The notes: generated from the letters alone by a model not told the origin. DNA of 64,000 nt from Nakamurella flavida (GCF_030811475.1 NZ_JAUSQV010000001.1:2441501-2505500), one strand, 5' to 3'. Numbered from the stretch's first letter, positions 1 through 7,719 are shown. Numbers and translations are program-made.

Positions 1-452
1 CGCAGATGGCCGTCGCCGTGCAGGGGTACATGGCCCTCGACCTGGTGCGCAAGAACAACCTGGAGCTGATGCGCGGGGTGGACCGCGCGCAGACCACCAC
101 CATCGCGGCGCTGCGCACCGCCGTCATCGTGTCGCAGGCACTGGCCCGCCAGAAGCTGGTGCTGGACCAGATCACCGGCCTGAACGCGGCGACCAGCGAC
201 CTGATCGCGCGGACCAGCGAGCAACTGCGGATCCAGGGCGGACAGATCCACGAGCAGGCCGCGTCCAGCACCATCTCGGTGGAGAAGCTCCAGCAGGCCT
301 TCGACAACGTGTTCGCCACGATGGACGCCGTCGACACCTTCCGCGCCCAGGCCGTGACCTCGATGGCCGACACCGTCTCGGCCCTGGAGGGCCAGGTCAA
401 GCGGGCCCAGCCGTACCTGGAGCGGGCGCGACGCGGGGAGATCGGCAGCTGA
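1..452 (+). CDS. TelA family toxic-anion resistance protein, C-terminal part (5' end outside window)
   Basis: The reading frame is open from the left edge, so the ATG at 6 is internal and only the last ~150 residues are present. They are long amphipathic helices rich in Q, A and T, with short stretches such as VAVQGYMALDLVRKNN and a tail ending QPYLERARRGEIGS. This matches the helical C-terminus of TelA/KlaA proteins, which are usually 350-400 aa and accompany ter genes. The family is linked to tellurite and other toxic-anion resistance; its biochemistry is unresolved. The XpaC-like gene follows 61 nt later on the same strand, as is usual in actinobacterial ter clusters. Identification is confident; function follows the family name only. 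Confidence 0.85.
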   Translation, partial: QMAVAVQGYMALDLVRKNNLELMRGVDRAQTTTIAALRTAVIVSQALARQKLVLDQITGLNAATSDLIARTSEQLRIQGGQIHEQAASSTISVEKLQQAFDNVFATMDAVDTFRAQAVTSMADTVSALEGQVKRAQPYLERARRGEIGS

Positions 453-513
453 ACCGCCGAACCGATCCCGTCCCGTCCCGCTCGCCCGTGCGCACCCACC
501 CGAGGCCGCCCCG

Positions 514-1047
514 ATGGTGATGGACTGGTTGTTCGGCCGCCGGCCGGAGCCCGGCGCCGATGCGGACCACCAGCCGTCGGGACAGCCGGGGCAGGCGGGC
601 GAGCCGGACAGCCCGTCCGCGCTGGCCCGCGAGCTCGTCGTGGTGGAACGGTCGATCAACGCCGGGGCCGGTCAGCTGCCGACCGCGGCCACGGTCACCG
701 CCCGGCGCGTCACCGACATCGTGGACGCGGTGCTCCGATCGGCCCGGGCGGGTGGCCCGGACGGACCCGGCGAACTGGACATCCATGCCCGGGTGTCGCT
801 GAACGGCATCCTCCGGGACTATCTCCCGACGACGCTGCGTCGGTACCTGGCCCTGGACCCGGCCACCCGGACGGCACCGGGACCGATCGGCCAGACGCCG
901 AGCGACGCCCTCACCGAGCAGCTCGACTTCCTGTTCGACGCGGCCACCGAGGTGCTGGACGCCGTCCGGCACAACGACGCCAACGCCCTGGTCGCCCAGG
1001 GCAACTTCCTCCGCACCAAGTTCGCCGGATCGGAGCTGGACCTCTAG
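514..1047 (+). CDS. XpaC-like helical protein of the ter cluster
   Basis: This 177-residue protein is probably cytoplasmic, with no signal peptide or membrane segment. It has a charged, Pro/Gly-rich N-terminus (about 1-40) and then predicted helices. The stretch DYLPTTLRRYLAL followed by LTEQLDFLFDAATEVLDAV resembles the C-terminal half of XpaC-type proteins, which neighbour TelA in many genomes. It lies between telA and a terD gene, and its stop at 1047 is 2 nt before the next ATG, so translational coupling is likely. An ATG at 520 is an alternative start. The XpaC resemblance is my inference from the pattern. No enzymatic motif is visible, and a dedicated partner of TelA is the best contextual guess. 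Confidence 0.65.
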   Translation: MVMDWLFGRRPEPGADADHQPSGQPGQAGEPDSPSALARELVVVERSINAGAGQLPTAATVTARRVTDIVDAVLRSARAGGPDGPGELDIHARVSLNGILRDYLPTTLRRYLALDPATRTAPGPIGQTPSDALTEQLDFLFDAATEVLDAVRHNDANALVAQGNFLRTKFAGSELDL

Positions 1048-1049
1048 CC

Positions 1050-1616
1050 ATGGCCGTACCGATGAAGCGGGGCGCGAACGTCGCCCTCACCCAGGAGATC
1101 CCGACCCTGAAGGGTGTGGTGCTGGGCGTGCGGTGGAACGCCGGCGCCGAGCACGTGCTGGCCGACAACCTGGTCGCCGCCACCATCCTGTGCGACCGGC
1201 AGGCCCAGGCCCCCTCCGACGAGTACTTCGTCTTCTTCAACCAGCTCACCTCGCCGGATCTGTCCGTGGCCCAGCTCTCCGCCGCCGTCGGTGACGACGA
1301 CGAGCAGATCGAGGTCGATCTCGGGGACGTGCCCGCCGACATCCACCGCATCGTCGTCGTGCTCTACGTGAACGACGGCCCCGGAGCGCGGCGCACCCTG
1401 GGCCAGCTGCGGGACTGCCGCATCCGCGTGCTCGACCTGGCCGACGGCACCGAACTCGTGCAGTCGGAGAACCTGGCCCCGCAGCTGCGCTCCGAGACCG
1501 CGATCTGCCTCGGCGAGCTCTACCGGCACCCCAGCGGCTGGAAGTTCAAGGTCATCGGCCAGGGCTACGAGAACGGGGTTGCCGGGATCGCGGCGGACTA
1601 CGGGGTCCCGCTGTGA
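1050..1616 (+). CDS. TerD-family protein with degenerate calcium-binding motifs
   Basis: A 188-residue TerD-fold protein. The family signatures YFVFFNQL, ETAICLGELYR and the ending WKFKVIGQGYENGVAGIAADYG are all present. The acidic calcium-binding elements of canonical TerD (DLDAS, and GDN.TG.GDGDDE) are not: the positions read NLVAATILCD and SAAVGDDDEQ. It starts 2 nt after the upstream stop without a clear Shine-Dalgarno, so it probably relies on coupling. TerD proteins are cytosolic or membrane-peripheral and associated with tellurite, oxidative and phage stress. This paralogue probably binds calcium weakly or serves as a scaffold, which is inference from the missing acidic residues. Confidence 0.9.
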   Translation: MAVPMKRGANVALTQEIPTLKGVVLGVRWNAGAEHVLADNLVAATILCDRQAQAPSDEYFVFFNQLTSPDLSVAQLSAAVGDDDEQIEVDLGDVPADIHRIVVVLYVNDGPGARRTLGQLRDCRIRVLDLADGTELVQSENLAPQLRSETAICLGELYRHPSGWKFKVIGQGYENGVAGIAADYGVPL

Positions 1617-1674
1617 CGACCGGCCACCGGGCCGCCCGACGCCGTCACCGGTCCGCCCGCCGTCGGCCCGCCCG

Positions 1675-2754
1675 ATGATCCACGCCTCGACCCCCGAGCA
1701 GGCGCCGACCCGGGCCGATCTGACCTTCCTCCGGCACCGGCGCAAGCCGGCCGCCAACCCCGCGTTGGCCGAATTCCTCACCGGCGGTGCCGGCCGCGAC
1801 CACCACCACTCCGGCGCGGCGGCGGGAGCGGCACCGGACCGACCGGCCGGGCCACCCACCCCCGCGCGCCCCCCGGCGGCCACCCCGGATCGCGGGTCGG
1901 GCGCGACCTCGCTGGACCTCGGCGGCCCGCCCGCCCCGGCCGCATCCACCCGATCCACCGCCGCACGCACCGACACCTCCCTGGACCTCGGCGGCCCCGC
2001 ACCCACCCGACCCACCGCCGCACGCACGGACACCTCGCTGGACCTCGGCGGGATCACCCGACCGCCCGCGGCCGGGGCGGTGGTCCCCGCCCCGCCCCCG
2101 GTGAGTCGGGAGCCCGTGCGCAGCAACAGTTCCGGACCACCGGCCGGTCCGGCCCGCCGGCGGGGTGCGATCCACCCGCGCATCCGGCGGGGGGCGCCGA
2201 CGATCCTGGACCGTCGGTCCCCGACGGTGGCGCTGACCCGGGTCCAGTCCGGGGTGGGTTCGCTGGTGCTGGATCTCGCGGTCACCGCGTCCGTCGGTGA
2301 TCTGGTCATGGGCGCGGCCTACCAGTTGGGTTCCGGGTTGTCCTCGACCGTCGACCTGACCGCGGGACGGCGCACCGCCCCGCCGGGCCGGACTCGGCGT
2401 CCCCTGCTGCTGGCCGGGCGCGGTCAGTTCGAGCGGATCAGCGTGGATCTGCGCTGCTCCACCGACCTGGAGCGGCTGGTGATCTACGGATCGTCGGCGT
2501 CCGGAACCCCGCTGGCCTGGGGTGGGACGCTGCTGGTGACCACCTTCGGCGGGGATCGCGTCGAGTTGCCGATCACCCTGCCGGCGTGGGACGCGGCCCA
2601 TCAGGTGGCGGTGCTGGCCTCCGTCCACAACGTGGCCGGGGAATGGGTCCTGCGCTCCGAGATGAACGCCGTGGCCCCGTCCATCCGGGACGCCTGCCGC
2701 GCCTACGGTTTCGACCGGATCACCTGGCTGGACGACCACACCCCGATCGACTGA
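1675..2754 (+). CDS. TerD-like C-terminal domain on a long Pro/Ala linker with SLDLGG repeats
   Basis: 359 residues with the ATG at 1675; the frame is open further upstream. Roughly residues 1-40 are a basic segment (FLRHRRKPAANPALAEFL), residues 40-165 a low-complexity Pro/Ala/Thr linker, and 165-359 a globular region with LVLDLAVTASVGDLVMGAAYQLGS and a late VASVHNVAGEW. The globular part resembles a divergent TerD/TerA-like beta-sandwich. The linker holds three copies of SLDLGG; the last two belong to a 57-bp DNA repeat (units at about 1955-1995 and 2012-2052). It is the last gene of the telA-led set and converges on the signal peptidase gene. No enzymatic motif is visible, and the exact family is uncertain. 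Confidence 0.75.
   Translation: MIHASTPEQAPTRADLTFLRHRRKPAANPALAEFLTGGAGRDHHHSGAAAGAAPDRPAGPPTPARPPAATPDRGSGATSLDLGGPPAPAASTRSTAARTDTSLDLGGPAPTRPTAARTDTSLDLGGITRPPAAGAVVPAPPPVSREPVRSNSSGPPAGPARRRGAIHPRIRRGAPTILDRRSPTVALTRVQSGVGSLVLDLAVTASVGDLVMGAAYQLGSGLSSTVDLTAGRRTAPPGRTRRPLLLAGRGQFERISVDLRCSTDLERLVIYGSSASGTPLAWGGTLLVTTFGGDRVELPITLPAWDAAHQVAVLASVHNVAGEWVLRSEMNAVAPSIRDACRAYGFDRITWLDDHTPID
1955..2052 (+). repeat. 57-bp-period direct repeat encoding TAARTDTSLDLGG
   Basis: Two nearly identical ~41-bp units begin at 1955 and 2012 inside the Pro/Ala linker of the TerD-like gene, 57 bp (19 codons) apart, so the frame is kept. A third, more diverged SLDLGG lies just upstream near 1907-1927. The conserved core peptide SLDLGG within a disordered linker could be a short docking motif; alternatively this is slippage in a GC-rich tract. 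Confidence 0.8.
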
Positions 2755-2760
2755 ACGGGG

Positions 2761-2798
2761 CCGTCGAGCAGCGCCTCAGCCGTCGAGCAGCGCCTCAG
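2761..2798. repeat. 19-bp perfect tandem duplication at the signal peptidase stop codon
   Basis: The 19-mer at 2761-2779 is repeated exactly at 2780-2798. The second copy contains the stop codon of the minus-strand signal peptidase gene (2795-2797). It lies between two convergent genes and looks like a recent slippage duplication. Confidence 0.85.
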
Positions 2799-4348
2799 CG
2801 GACCACCGGCGGCGGGTCGTCCACCCGCTCGACGTCGGCGTCGGTGTCGCCGGCGGCGTCGTTCGTGGCACCGTCGTCCTGGCCACCGTGCCGGTACCGG
2901 TACGCGGTGGTGTCGTCGATGAGCAGATAGGTGTGCACGCCGCTGCGCGTCCAGTGCATGACGAGCAGCCCGACCCGCCGGGCGAGCTTGGCCATGGTCG
3001 CGAAGTCGGTGACGTCCACGATGTGCCGGTCGGTGGGCGTGGGCATGGGGCGCACCTCGGCCAGTACGGCACCGTGCTGACGGCGGATGAGGTCAGCCGG
3101 GCTCAGCGGTGGCTCGCGGCGCAGGAGTGTCCGGGAGAACACCGCGCCGGCGATCCCCGCGACGAGCAGGAGGAGGGCGATCCACCGCACCACCACCACC
3201 GGGATCCGGACGGCGCCGACCCCGAGCGTGTGGGTGATCGTGGTGGGGGCGCCCGGCACCACGTCGGCGACGGTCGGGATCCTGCCTGTCGCCGGCACGA
3301 ACACCAGGGGGGTGACCTCGAACGGGACGGGTGCGGTGAGGGCGGGCACGCCGGGGCTGGTGACGCTGGGCGTCAGGGTGAGGGTGAGCGTCCCGGTGGG
3401 GATGCCGATGGCCTCGGCGGCGGCGTCGGCGCGGGCCTGCACGTCCCGGAGATCCAGCGGGGCGGTGACGGTCTCCCCGTCACCGGTCACGGCCTGGGTC
3501 ACCAGGGGCGGGAGATCGGAGTGCCACCCGTTCGTGGCCGACAGGGCCACCCCGACCGACAGGTCGCCCGGGGGACCGGTGTAGCCGATCTCGACGACGG
3601 CGGTGTCGGAGAGCTTGCGGTAGACCGGGTCCGGCGACGTGACGACGGTGCCGTCGTAGGCCGGTGACGGCGGGACGTCCGCGGTGTAGGAGATGTCGAC
3701 CGAGCGGGCGATGCCGACCGGCGGTCCCGGACGCAGACTCGGGGCGGTCCAGGCCAGGACCCCCAGTCCGAGTCCGAGGACGAGCAGGAGACCGGTGATC
3801 ACCCAAGCGGTCTGGACCGGACGGGGCCGGGCCGCGAAGGAACCCGCCTGGGGTGTCCGTGTTCTGGTGTCCACGGCTTGTCTCCTTCGGGTTCGGGCCG
3901 AGCGCCGCCGCCGGCGGGCGCTCTCGCCCAGCAGGAGCATCAGCAGGGCGGCACAGCCGAGGACGACGGGGTCGGTCATGAAGTGCAGGACGTGTCCCCC
4001 GCCGGAGACGTGCAGGACCGACGTTCCGGCGATGTCACCGGTGGTGGGCCGGAACGGGTCGATCGAGGAGTTGTTGTCGCCCTTCATGGTGAATCCGCCG
4101 GCGCCGTCGCCGGCGATGATGCGGTGGAGCACCAGGGCGTCCACGCCCTTCGCGCGGTAGGCGACGATGTCGCCGATCACGTAGTGGTCGCGGTGGGCCA
4201 CCACGACCAGATCGCCCTGGTAGTAGACGGGGTTCATGCTGACCCCGCTGGTGACCACGGCGGTGATCCGACCGGTGACCAGGGCCGCCGAGACCAGGAC
4301 ACAGAACAGGGCGAGCACGCCGGCCAGCAGTCGTCCTGCCCGTCTCAT
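2795..4348 (-). CDS. SipW/ER-type signal peptidase I fused to a DUF5305-like C-terminal region
   Basis: 517 residues. N-terminal TM segment (~7-29), then an S26 domain of the archaeal/ER/SipW type: SGVSMNP with Ser37, VLHRI with His75 in place of the bacterial Lys, and KGDNNSSID with Asp91. A second TM follows at ~126-141, then an RRRR-rich loop, TM3 (~175-195), an extracytoplasmic region of ~150 residues, TM4 (VVVVRWIALLLLVAGIAGAVF) and a cytosolic tail with IVDVTDFATMAKLARR and YLLIDDTTAYRYR. The part from TM3 onward matches my recollection of DUF5305, which accompanies such peptidases in archaea. Typical SipW enzymes are only 180-250 aa. The gene lies 88 bp downstream of its likely substrate gene. 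Confidence 0.85.
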   Translation of the reverse strand: MRRAGRLLAGVLALFCVLVSAALVTGRITAVVTSGVSMNPVYYQGDLVVVAHRDHYVIGDIVAYRAKGVDALVLHRIIAGDGAGGFTMKGDNNSSIDPFRPTTGDIAGTSVLHVSGGGHVLHFMTDPVVLGCAALLMLLLGESARRRRRSARTRRRQAVDTRTRTPQAGSFAARPRPVQTAWVITGLLLVLGLGLGVLAWTAPSLRPGPPVGIARSVDISYTADVPPSPAYDGTVVTSPDPVYRKLSDTAVVEIGYTGPPGDLSVGVALSATNGWHSDLPPLVTQAVTGDGETVTAPLDLRDVQARADAAAEAIGIPTGTLTLTLTPSVTSPGVPALTAPVPFEVTPLVFVPATGRIPTVADVVPGAPTTITHTLGVGAVRIPVVVVRWIALLLLVAGIAGAVFSRTLLRREPPLSPADLIRRQHGAVLAEVRPMPTPTDRHIVDVTDFATMAKLARRVGLLVMHWTRSGVHTYLLIDDTTAYRYRHGGQDDGATNDAAGDTDADVERVDDPPPVVR

Positions 4349-4381
4349 CCCCGGGTTCGCCCCGTCGTCCCGGCCCGGACG

Positions 4382-4430
4382 CCCGTCGAACCGGCGACCA
4401 CCCGCGGACGGGGGACGCCGGTTCGACGGG
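4382..4430 (-). terminator. Perfect 15-bp inverted repeat between exported-protein and peptidase genes
   Basis: Arms 4382-4396 and 4416-4430 are exact reverse complements with a 19-nt loop. On the minus strand the hairpin begins 7 nt after the stop of the exported-protein gene and ends 33 nt before the peptidase start. There is no T-tract. It could be a partial terminator or an RNA-processing and stability element that yields more substrate than peptidase mRNA. Confidence 0.65.
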
Positions 4431-4436
4431 AGGTCA

Positions 4437-4841
4437 TCAGGCGACGGTGATGTCGATGCCGGTCAGACCGGTCACCGACGTCGTGCCGGCCGGCATGGTG
4501 CAGGTCGACGTGTTGGGAACGGTGGCGCCCGGAGCGGAGACGGCCGTGCACACCGCGAGGAGCGGGGACGAGGAGGTGGAGTTGATGGTGACGTCGGGGA
4601 CGCGCCCGTTCGCTCCCTCCAGCACCAGGGTGATCTCGTCGACCGCGGTGTTGCTGTCGTCGGTGAAGCCGTAGGTGACGCCGGTCAGCGTCGCGCCGGT
4701 GACGGTCTGCGAGACGGTACCGCCGACGAACTGGGTGGCGGCGGTGGTGCTGGCCAGACCGGTACCGGTGAAGGCGGCGCCGCCGGCGACGGCCAGCCCG
4801 ACGAGGGCGGCGGCCGCGATGATCTTGTGGGAAGTGCGCAT
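4437..4841 (-). CDS. Small exported protein, likely substrate of the adjacent SipW-type peptidase
   Basis: 134 residues. The N-terminus MRTSHKIIAAAALVGLAVAGGAAFTGTGL is a signal sequence with a long Ala/Gly-rich core. The mature part is Thr/Ser/Val-rich and beta-prone (VTGATLTGVTYGFTDDSN), with two late cysteines about 21 residues apart (AVCTAV, TSTCTM) that could form a disulfide. No catalytic motif is present. In SipW systems of Bacillus (TasA, TapA) and many actinobacteria, the special peptidase processes neighbouring fibre or matrix proteins. Here this gene directly precedes the peptidase on the same strand, which makes it the obvious client. Homology to TasA itself is not visible. A surface fibre or matrix subunit is an inference. 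Confidence 0.75.
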   Translation of the reverse strand: MRTSHKIIAAAALVGLAVAGGAAFTGTGLASTTAATQFVGGTVSQTVTGATLTGVTYGFTDDSNTAVDEITLVLEGANGRVPDVTINSTSSSPLLAVCTAVSAPGATVPNTSTCTMPAGTTSVTGLTGIDITVA

Positions 4842-5282
4842 ATCGGTGCTCTCATCTCTTCAGGGTGAGGCCCGACCCACCACGTGGGTCTGTCGGCCGG
4901 TCGCAGCATCGGTCCACGTCGGCCCTCGCGTCGGGGGACGGGAGGGCGGCGGGGGGGAGGTGCGGTGGGAGGCCTGGTCGGACGATCGCGATCGCGTCGT
5001 CCACGGCCCGGTGATCAGAATGACCCGACGATCTGCGCCTGACCAGGCGAAAGTCCGGTGATCACACCATCGGACCGGCAGTTCACCCGTCGCGGCCCCG
5101 GCCGGGAGAGGTGTCACCCTGCGTCACACCCCTTCGTCCCCCGGTGGCCCGTGACCCGCTCGACCACCGCGGCGTCGGCGGACCTGGCAGGGTGGAGCCC
5201 AGGCACGGGTGGTCGGCGAGGTGACCCCGACCGGCACGTGTCGCACACGGATACGCACACCTCAGGGGATGGGAGCGACAGC
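4842..5282. other. Divergent intergenic region with promoters and a 12-bp palindrome
   Basis: No gene is supported in these 441 bases. The region separates the minus-strand exported-protein gene from the plus-strand terD run and must carry both promoters. CGATCGCGATCG at 4983-4994 is a perfect palindrome and a possible operator. An open frame joins the downstream terD from 5058, but its codon pattern and lack of TerD similarity argue that it is untranslated. A GGGAG stretch at about 5271-5275 is the likely ribosome binding site for the ATG at 5283. Confidence 0.6.
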
Positions 5283-5861
5283 ATGGGAGTCAGCCTCAGC
5301 AAGGGCGGCAACGTCAGCCTGACCAAGGCCGCACCGGATCTACGGTCGGTGTCGATCGGGTTGGGGTGGGACGTCCGATCGACATCGGGGGCGGATTTCG
5401 ATCTGGATGCCAGTGCCCTCGCGCTCGACACCGGGCACAAGGTGCTCGGTGACGAGTACTTCGTGTTCTTCAACAACCTCAGGTCGCCGGACGGCTCCAT
5501 CGAGCACCAGGGCGACAACCTGACCGGCGAGGGCGACGGCGACGACGAGGTCATCAACGTCGAGCTCGCACAGGTGCCGGCCGAGATCACCTCGATCGTC
5601 TTCCCCGTCTCGATCTACGAGGGGGATGCCCGCGGCCAGTCGTTCGGGCAGGTCCGCAACGCCTACATCCGGGTGGTCAACCGGGCCGACGGTTCGGAGC
5701 TGGCCCGCTACGACCTCACCGAGGACGCGTCCACCGAGACGGCGATGGTCTTCGGCGAGGTGTACCGGCACAACGCCGAGTGGAAGTTCCGGGCCATCGG
5801 TCAGGGGTACGCCTCCGGGCTCGGCGGTATCGCCCGCGACTTCGGCGTCAACGTCGGCTGA
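5283..5861 (+). CDS. TerD/TerE-type calcium-binding stress protein
   Basis: 192 residues, starting MGVSLSKGGNVSLTK as canonical TerD/TerE proteins do, which fixes the ATG at 5283. The calcium-binding elements are intact: FDLDASALAL near residue 40 and GDNLTGEGDGDDE near residue 80. Other signatures are YFVFFNNLRSPDGS, LARYDLTEDAS.ETAMVFGEVYR and the ending FRAIGQGYASGLGGIARDFG. It is the first of three terD-like genes in a row (gaps of 46 and 94 nt), likely one transcript. The family is cytosolic or membrane-associated and induced by tellurite, acid, oxidative or phage stress; its molecular action is not established. Confidence 0.95.
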   Translation: MGVSLSKGGNVSLTKAAPDLRSVSIGLGWDVRSTSGADFDLDASALALDTGHKVLGDEYFVFFNNLRSPDGSIEHQGDNLTGEGDGDDEVINVELAQVPAEITSIVFPVSIYEGDARGQSFGQVRNAYIRVVNRADGSELARYDLTEDASTETAMVFGEVYRHNAEWKFRAIGQGYASGLGGIARDFGVNVG

Positions 5862-5907
5862 TCCGACACCGTCCGTCACACAGCATCTCTCGCGCGAAGG
5901 AGCACGT

Positions 5908-6483
5908 ATGGGTATCAGTCTGACCAAGGGCGGCAACCTGTCGCTGACCAAGGCCGCGCCGGGGCTCACCCAGGTCAGCGTGGGCCTGGGTTGGGACGCC
6001 CGGACGACCACCGGGGTCAAGTTCGATCTGGACGCCAGCGCGCTGGGGCTGGGCGGGGACGGCCGCATCCTGTCCAACGAATGGTTCGTCTTCTTCAATC
6101 AGAAGCGGTCACCGGCGGGGGCCATCGAGCACCGCGGGGACAACCGCACGGGTGACGGCAGCGGCGACGACGAGGTGATCGCCGTCGACCTGTCGGCCCT
6201 GCCGCCCGAGCTGAACTCGGTCACCTTCGCCGCCTCGGTCTACGAGGCCGAGCAGAACGGCGTCAGCTTCGGCCAGGTGCGCAACGCGTTCATCCGCGTG
6301 GTCAACAACTCCGACCAGAGCGAGCTGGCCCGGTACGACCTCACCGAGGACGCGTCCACCGAGACGGCCATGGTGTTCGGGGAGCTGTACCGCAGCGGCG
6401 AGGAGTGGAAGTTCCGGGCCATCGGCCAGGGCTACAGCACGGGGCTGAGCGGGATCGCCGCCGACTTCGGCGTCGCCCTGTAG
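5908..6483 (+). CDS. TerD-type calcium-binding stress protein
   Basis: 191 residues, with AAGGAG at 5897-5902 six nt or so before the ATG at 5908. The sequence begins MGISLTKGGNLSLTK and keeps both acidic motifs (FDLDASALGLGG and GDNRTGDGSGDDE). The closing block FRAIGQGYSTGLSGIAADFGVAL is typical. It is very similar to the preceding gene throughout, including LARYDLTEDASTETAMVFGE, so the two are tandem duplicates. It is probably co-transcribed with its neighbours, and the paralogues may hetero-oligomerise. Confidence 0.95.
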   Translation: MGISLTKGGNLSLTKAAPGLTQVSVGLGWDARTTTGVKFDLDASALGLGGDGRILSNEWFVFFNQKRSPAGAIEHRGDNRTGDGSGDDEVIAVDLSALPPELNSVTFAASVYEAEQNGVSFGQVRNAFIRVVNNSDQSELARYDLTEDASTETAMVFGELYRSGEEWKFRAIGQGYSTGLSGIAADFGVAL

Positions 6484-6577
6484 CTCCGTAGCCCTGTCGC
6501 CTGTCGCCTGTCGTCCCGAGCACGGCCGGCCCGACACCACCCTGATCACCTCGTTCGACCCACCCGAGAGGAACACC

Positions 6578-7159
6578 ATGAGTGTCAGCCTGACCAAGGG
6601 CCAGACCGTCAGCCTCACCAAATCCGGCGGCGGTGAACTCAGCCAGGTCCGCATGGGCCTGGGCTGGGACGCCATCACCAAGCGCGGCATGTTCGGTGGC
6701 ACGAAACAGGTCTCGGTCGACCTGGATGCCTCGGCGCTGCTCCTGTCCACCGACCGGAAGGTGGTGGACATCGTCTACTTCGGCCAGTTGCGGTCCAAGG
6801 ACGGGTCGATCACCCACACCGGCGACAACCGTACGGGCAAGGGTGACGGGGACGACGAGTCGATCCTGGTCGACCTGCCGCGGGTCCCGGCGACCGTCGC
6901 GCACATCGTGTTCGTGGTGAACAGCTACACCGGGGAGAACTTCTCGCAGATCGAGAACGCGGTGGCCCGCGCCGTGGACTCGGTGGACCGGGACAAGGAA
7001 TTGGTGCGGTACGAGCTCAGCGGCTCCGGGACGCACACGGCGGTGGTGATGGCCCGGCTCTCGCGCTCGGGCAGCGGCTGGACGTTCACGGCCATCGGCA
7101 CCCCGGGTGAGGGCCGCACGGCCGATCAGCTGGTCCCGCTGGCCCTGGCCTCCGTCTGA
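6578..7159 (+). CDS. TerD-family protein, TerZ/TerX-like
   Basis: 193 residues beginning MSVSLTKGQTVSLTK, with a GAGAGGAA site upstream of the ATG at 6578. It keeps the calcium motifs (VDLDASALLL, GDNRTGKGDGDDES) but carries the insertion TKRGMFGGTKQ. The usual YFVFFNN core is replaced by DIVYFGQLRSKDGS and the C-terminus is shortened (FTAIGTPGEGRTADQ), as in the TerZ/TerX-like branch. It ends the ter island and is followed by a strong hairpin at 7185-7217. The TerZ/TerX label rests on these sequence differences. Confidence 0.9.
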   Translation: MSVSLTKGQTVSLTKSGGGELSQVRMGLGWDAITKRGMFGGTKQVSVDLDASALLLSTDRKVVDIVYFGQLRSKDGSITHTGDNRTGKGDGDDESILVDLPRVPATVAHIVFVVNSYTGENFSQIENAVARAVDSVDRDKELVRYELSGSGTHTAVVMARLSRSGSGWTFTAIGTPGEGRTADQLVPLALASV

Positions 7160-7184
7160 CGGATCTGCGGCCACGGCACGCTTC

Positions 7185-7217
7185 GCTGCCCCCCGGCCCG
7201 TCGGGCCGGGGGGCAGC
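7185..7217. terminator. Strong bidirectional hairpin terminator between convergent genes
   Basis: Arms 7185-7200 and 7202-7217 are perfect 16-bp reverse complements, almost all G/C, around a single central T. The hairpin lies 26 nt after the last terD stop and 8 nt before the stop of the convergent minus-strand gene, so it can serve both. No T-run follows, which is common in high-GC actinobacteria. Confidence 0.8.
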
Positions 7218-7224
7218 ATTCGTG

Positions 7225-7719
7225 TCAGGCCCGACGGCGCAACAGCCGGCCGAGGTACCAGGCGCCGGCGGCGGCGAGCACGCCGCCACCGACCCGGACC
7301 GCGCCGGCCGGGACGGACCCGGCCAGCAGGCGGCCGACGGCGGACGCCGAGCCGGGTTGGACAGCGCAACTACCGGTGACCAGGCGGCCCACCCGGGAGT
7401 CCGCGCCGGCACCGAGGCGCGCGACGAGCCCCCGCGAGGTGACGACGTCGATGCCGACACCGTTCTCGGCGAGCAGCGTGGCCGCCTGCCCGGCCAACCG
7501 GGTCGGCCCGCCCCGCGCCGAGGCCGGCCCGATCGTCGCCGGGAGTCCGGCCAACAGAGCGAACGGACGCTCGGTGCGCAGCTCCAGCCGGTCGCCCGCG
7601 GAGGTGAGGTGGGCGGGCACGCCGTCCACCTCGATACGGAGGTCCGCGAACACCGCGAGCGGCGGGAGGCCGTTCGCGGGGTTCACGGTGCGACCCGCCG
7701 AACCGGTCGGATCGGTCAC
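7225..7719 (-). CDS. Unrecognised protein with C-terminal membrane anchor
   Basis: 164 residues from a GTG at 7719 that overlaps the TGA of the upstream gene (GTGA), so it is translationally coupled. The frame continues further upstream, but that would overlap the preceding gene. The N-terminal half has a beta-like pattern (LAVFADLRIEVDGVPAHLTSAGDRLELRTE). The middle is rich in Gly, Ala and Leu. The end has a hydrophobic stretch, GAVRVGGGVLAAAGAWYLGRLLRRR, with a positive tail that looks like a tail anchor. I do not recognise the family. Its only clear partner is the 73-aa gene upstream. Confidence 0.65.
   Translation of the reverse strand: MTDPTGSAGRTVNPANGLPPLAVFADLRIEVDGVPAHLTSAGDRLELRTERPFALLAGLPATIGPASARGGPTRLAGQAATLLAENGVGIDVVTSRGLVARLGAGADSRVGRLVTGSCAVQPGSASAVGRLLAGSVPAGAVRVGGGVLAAAGAWYLGRLLRRRA

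Noticed and set aside
5058-5282. N-terminal extension of the terD gene starting at 5058
   Set aside because: The extension has no TerD similarity and the family begins at MGVSLSKGG, exactly at the ATG at 5283.
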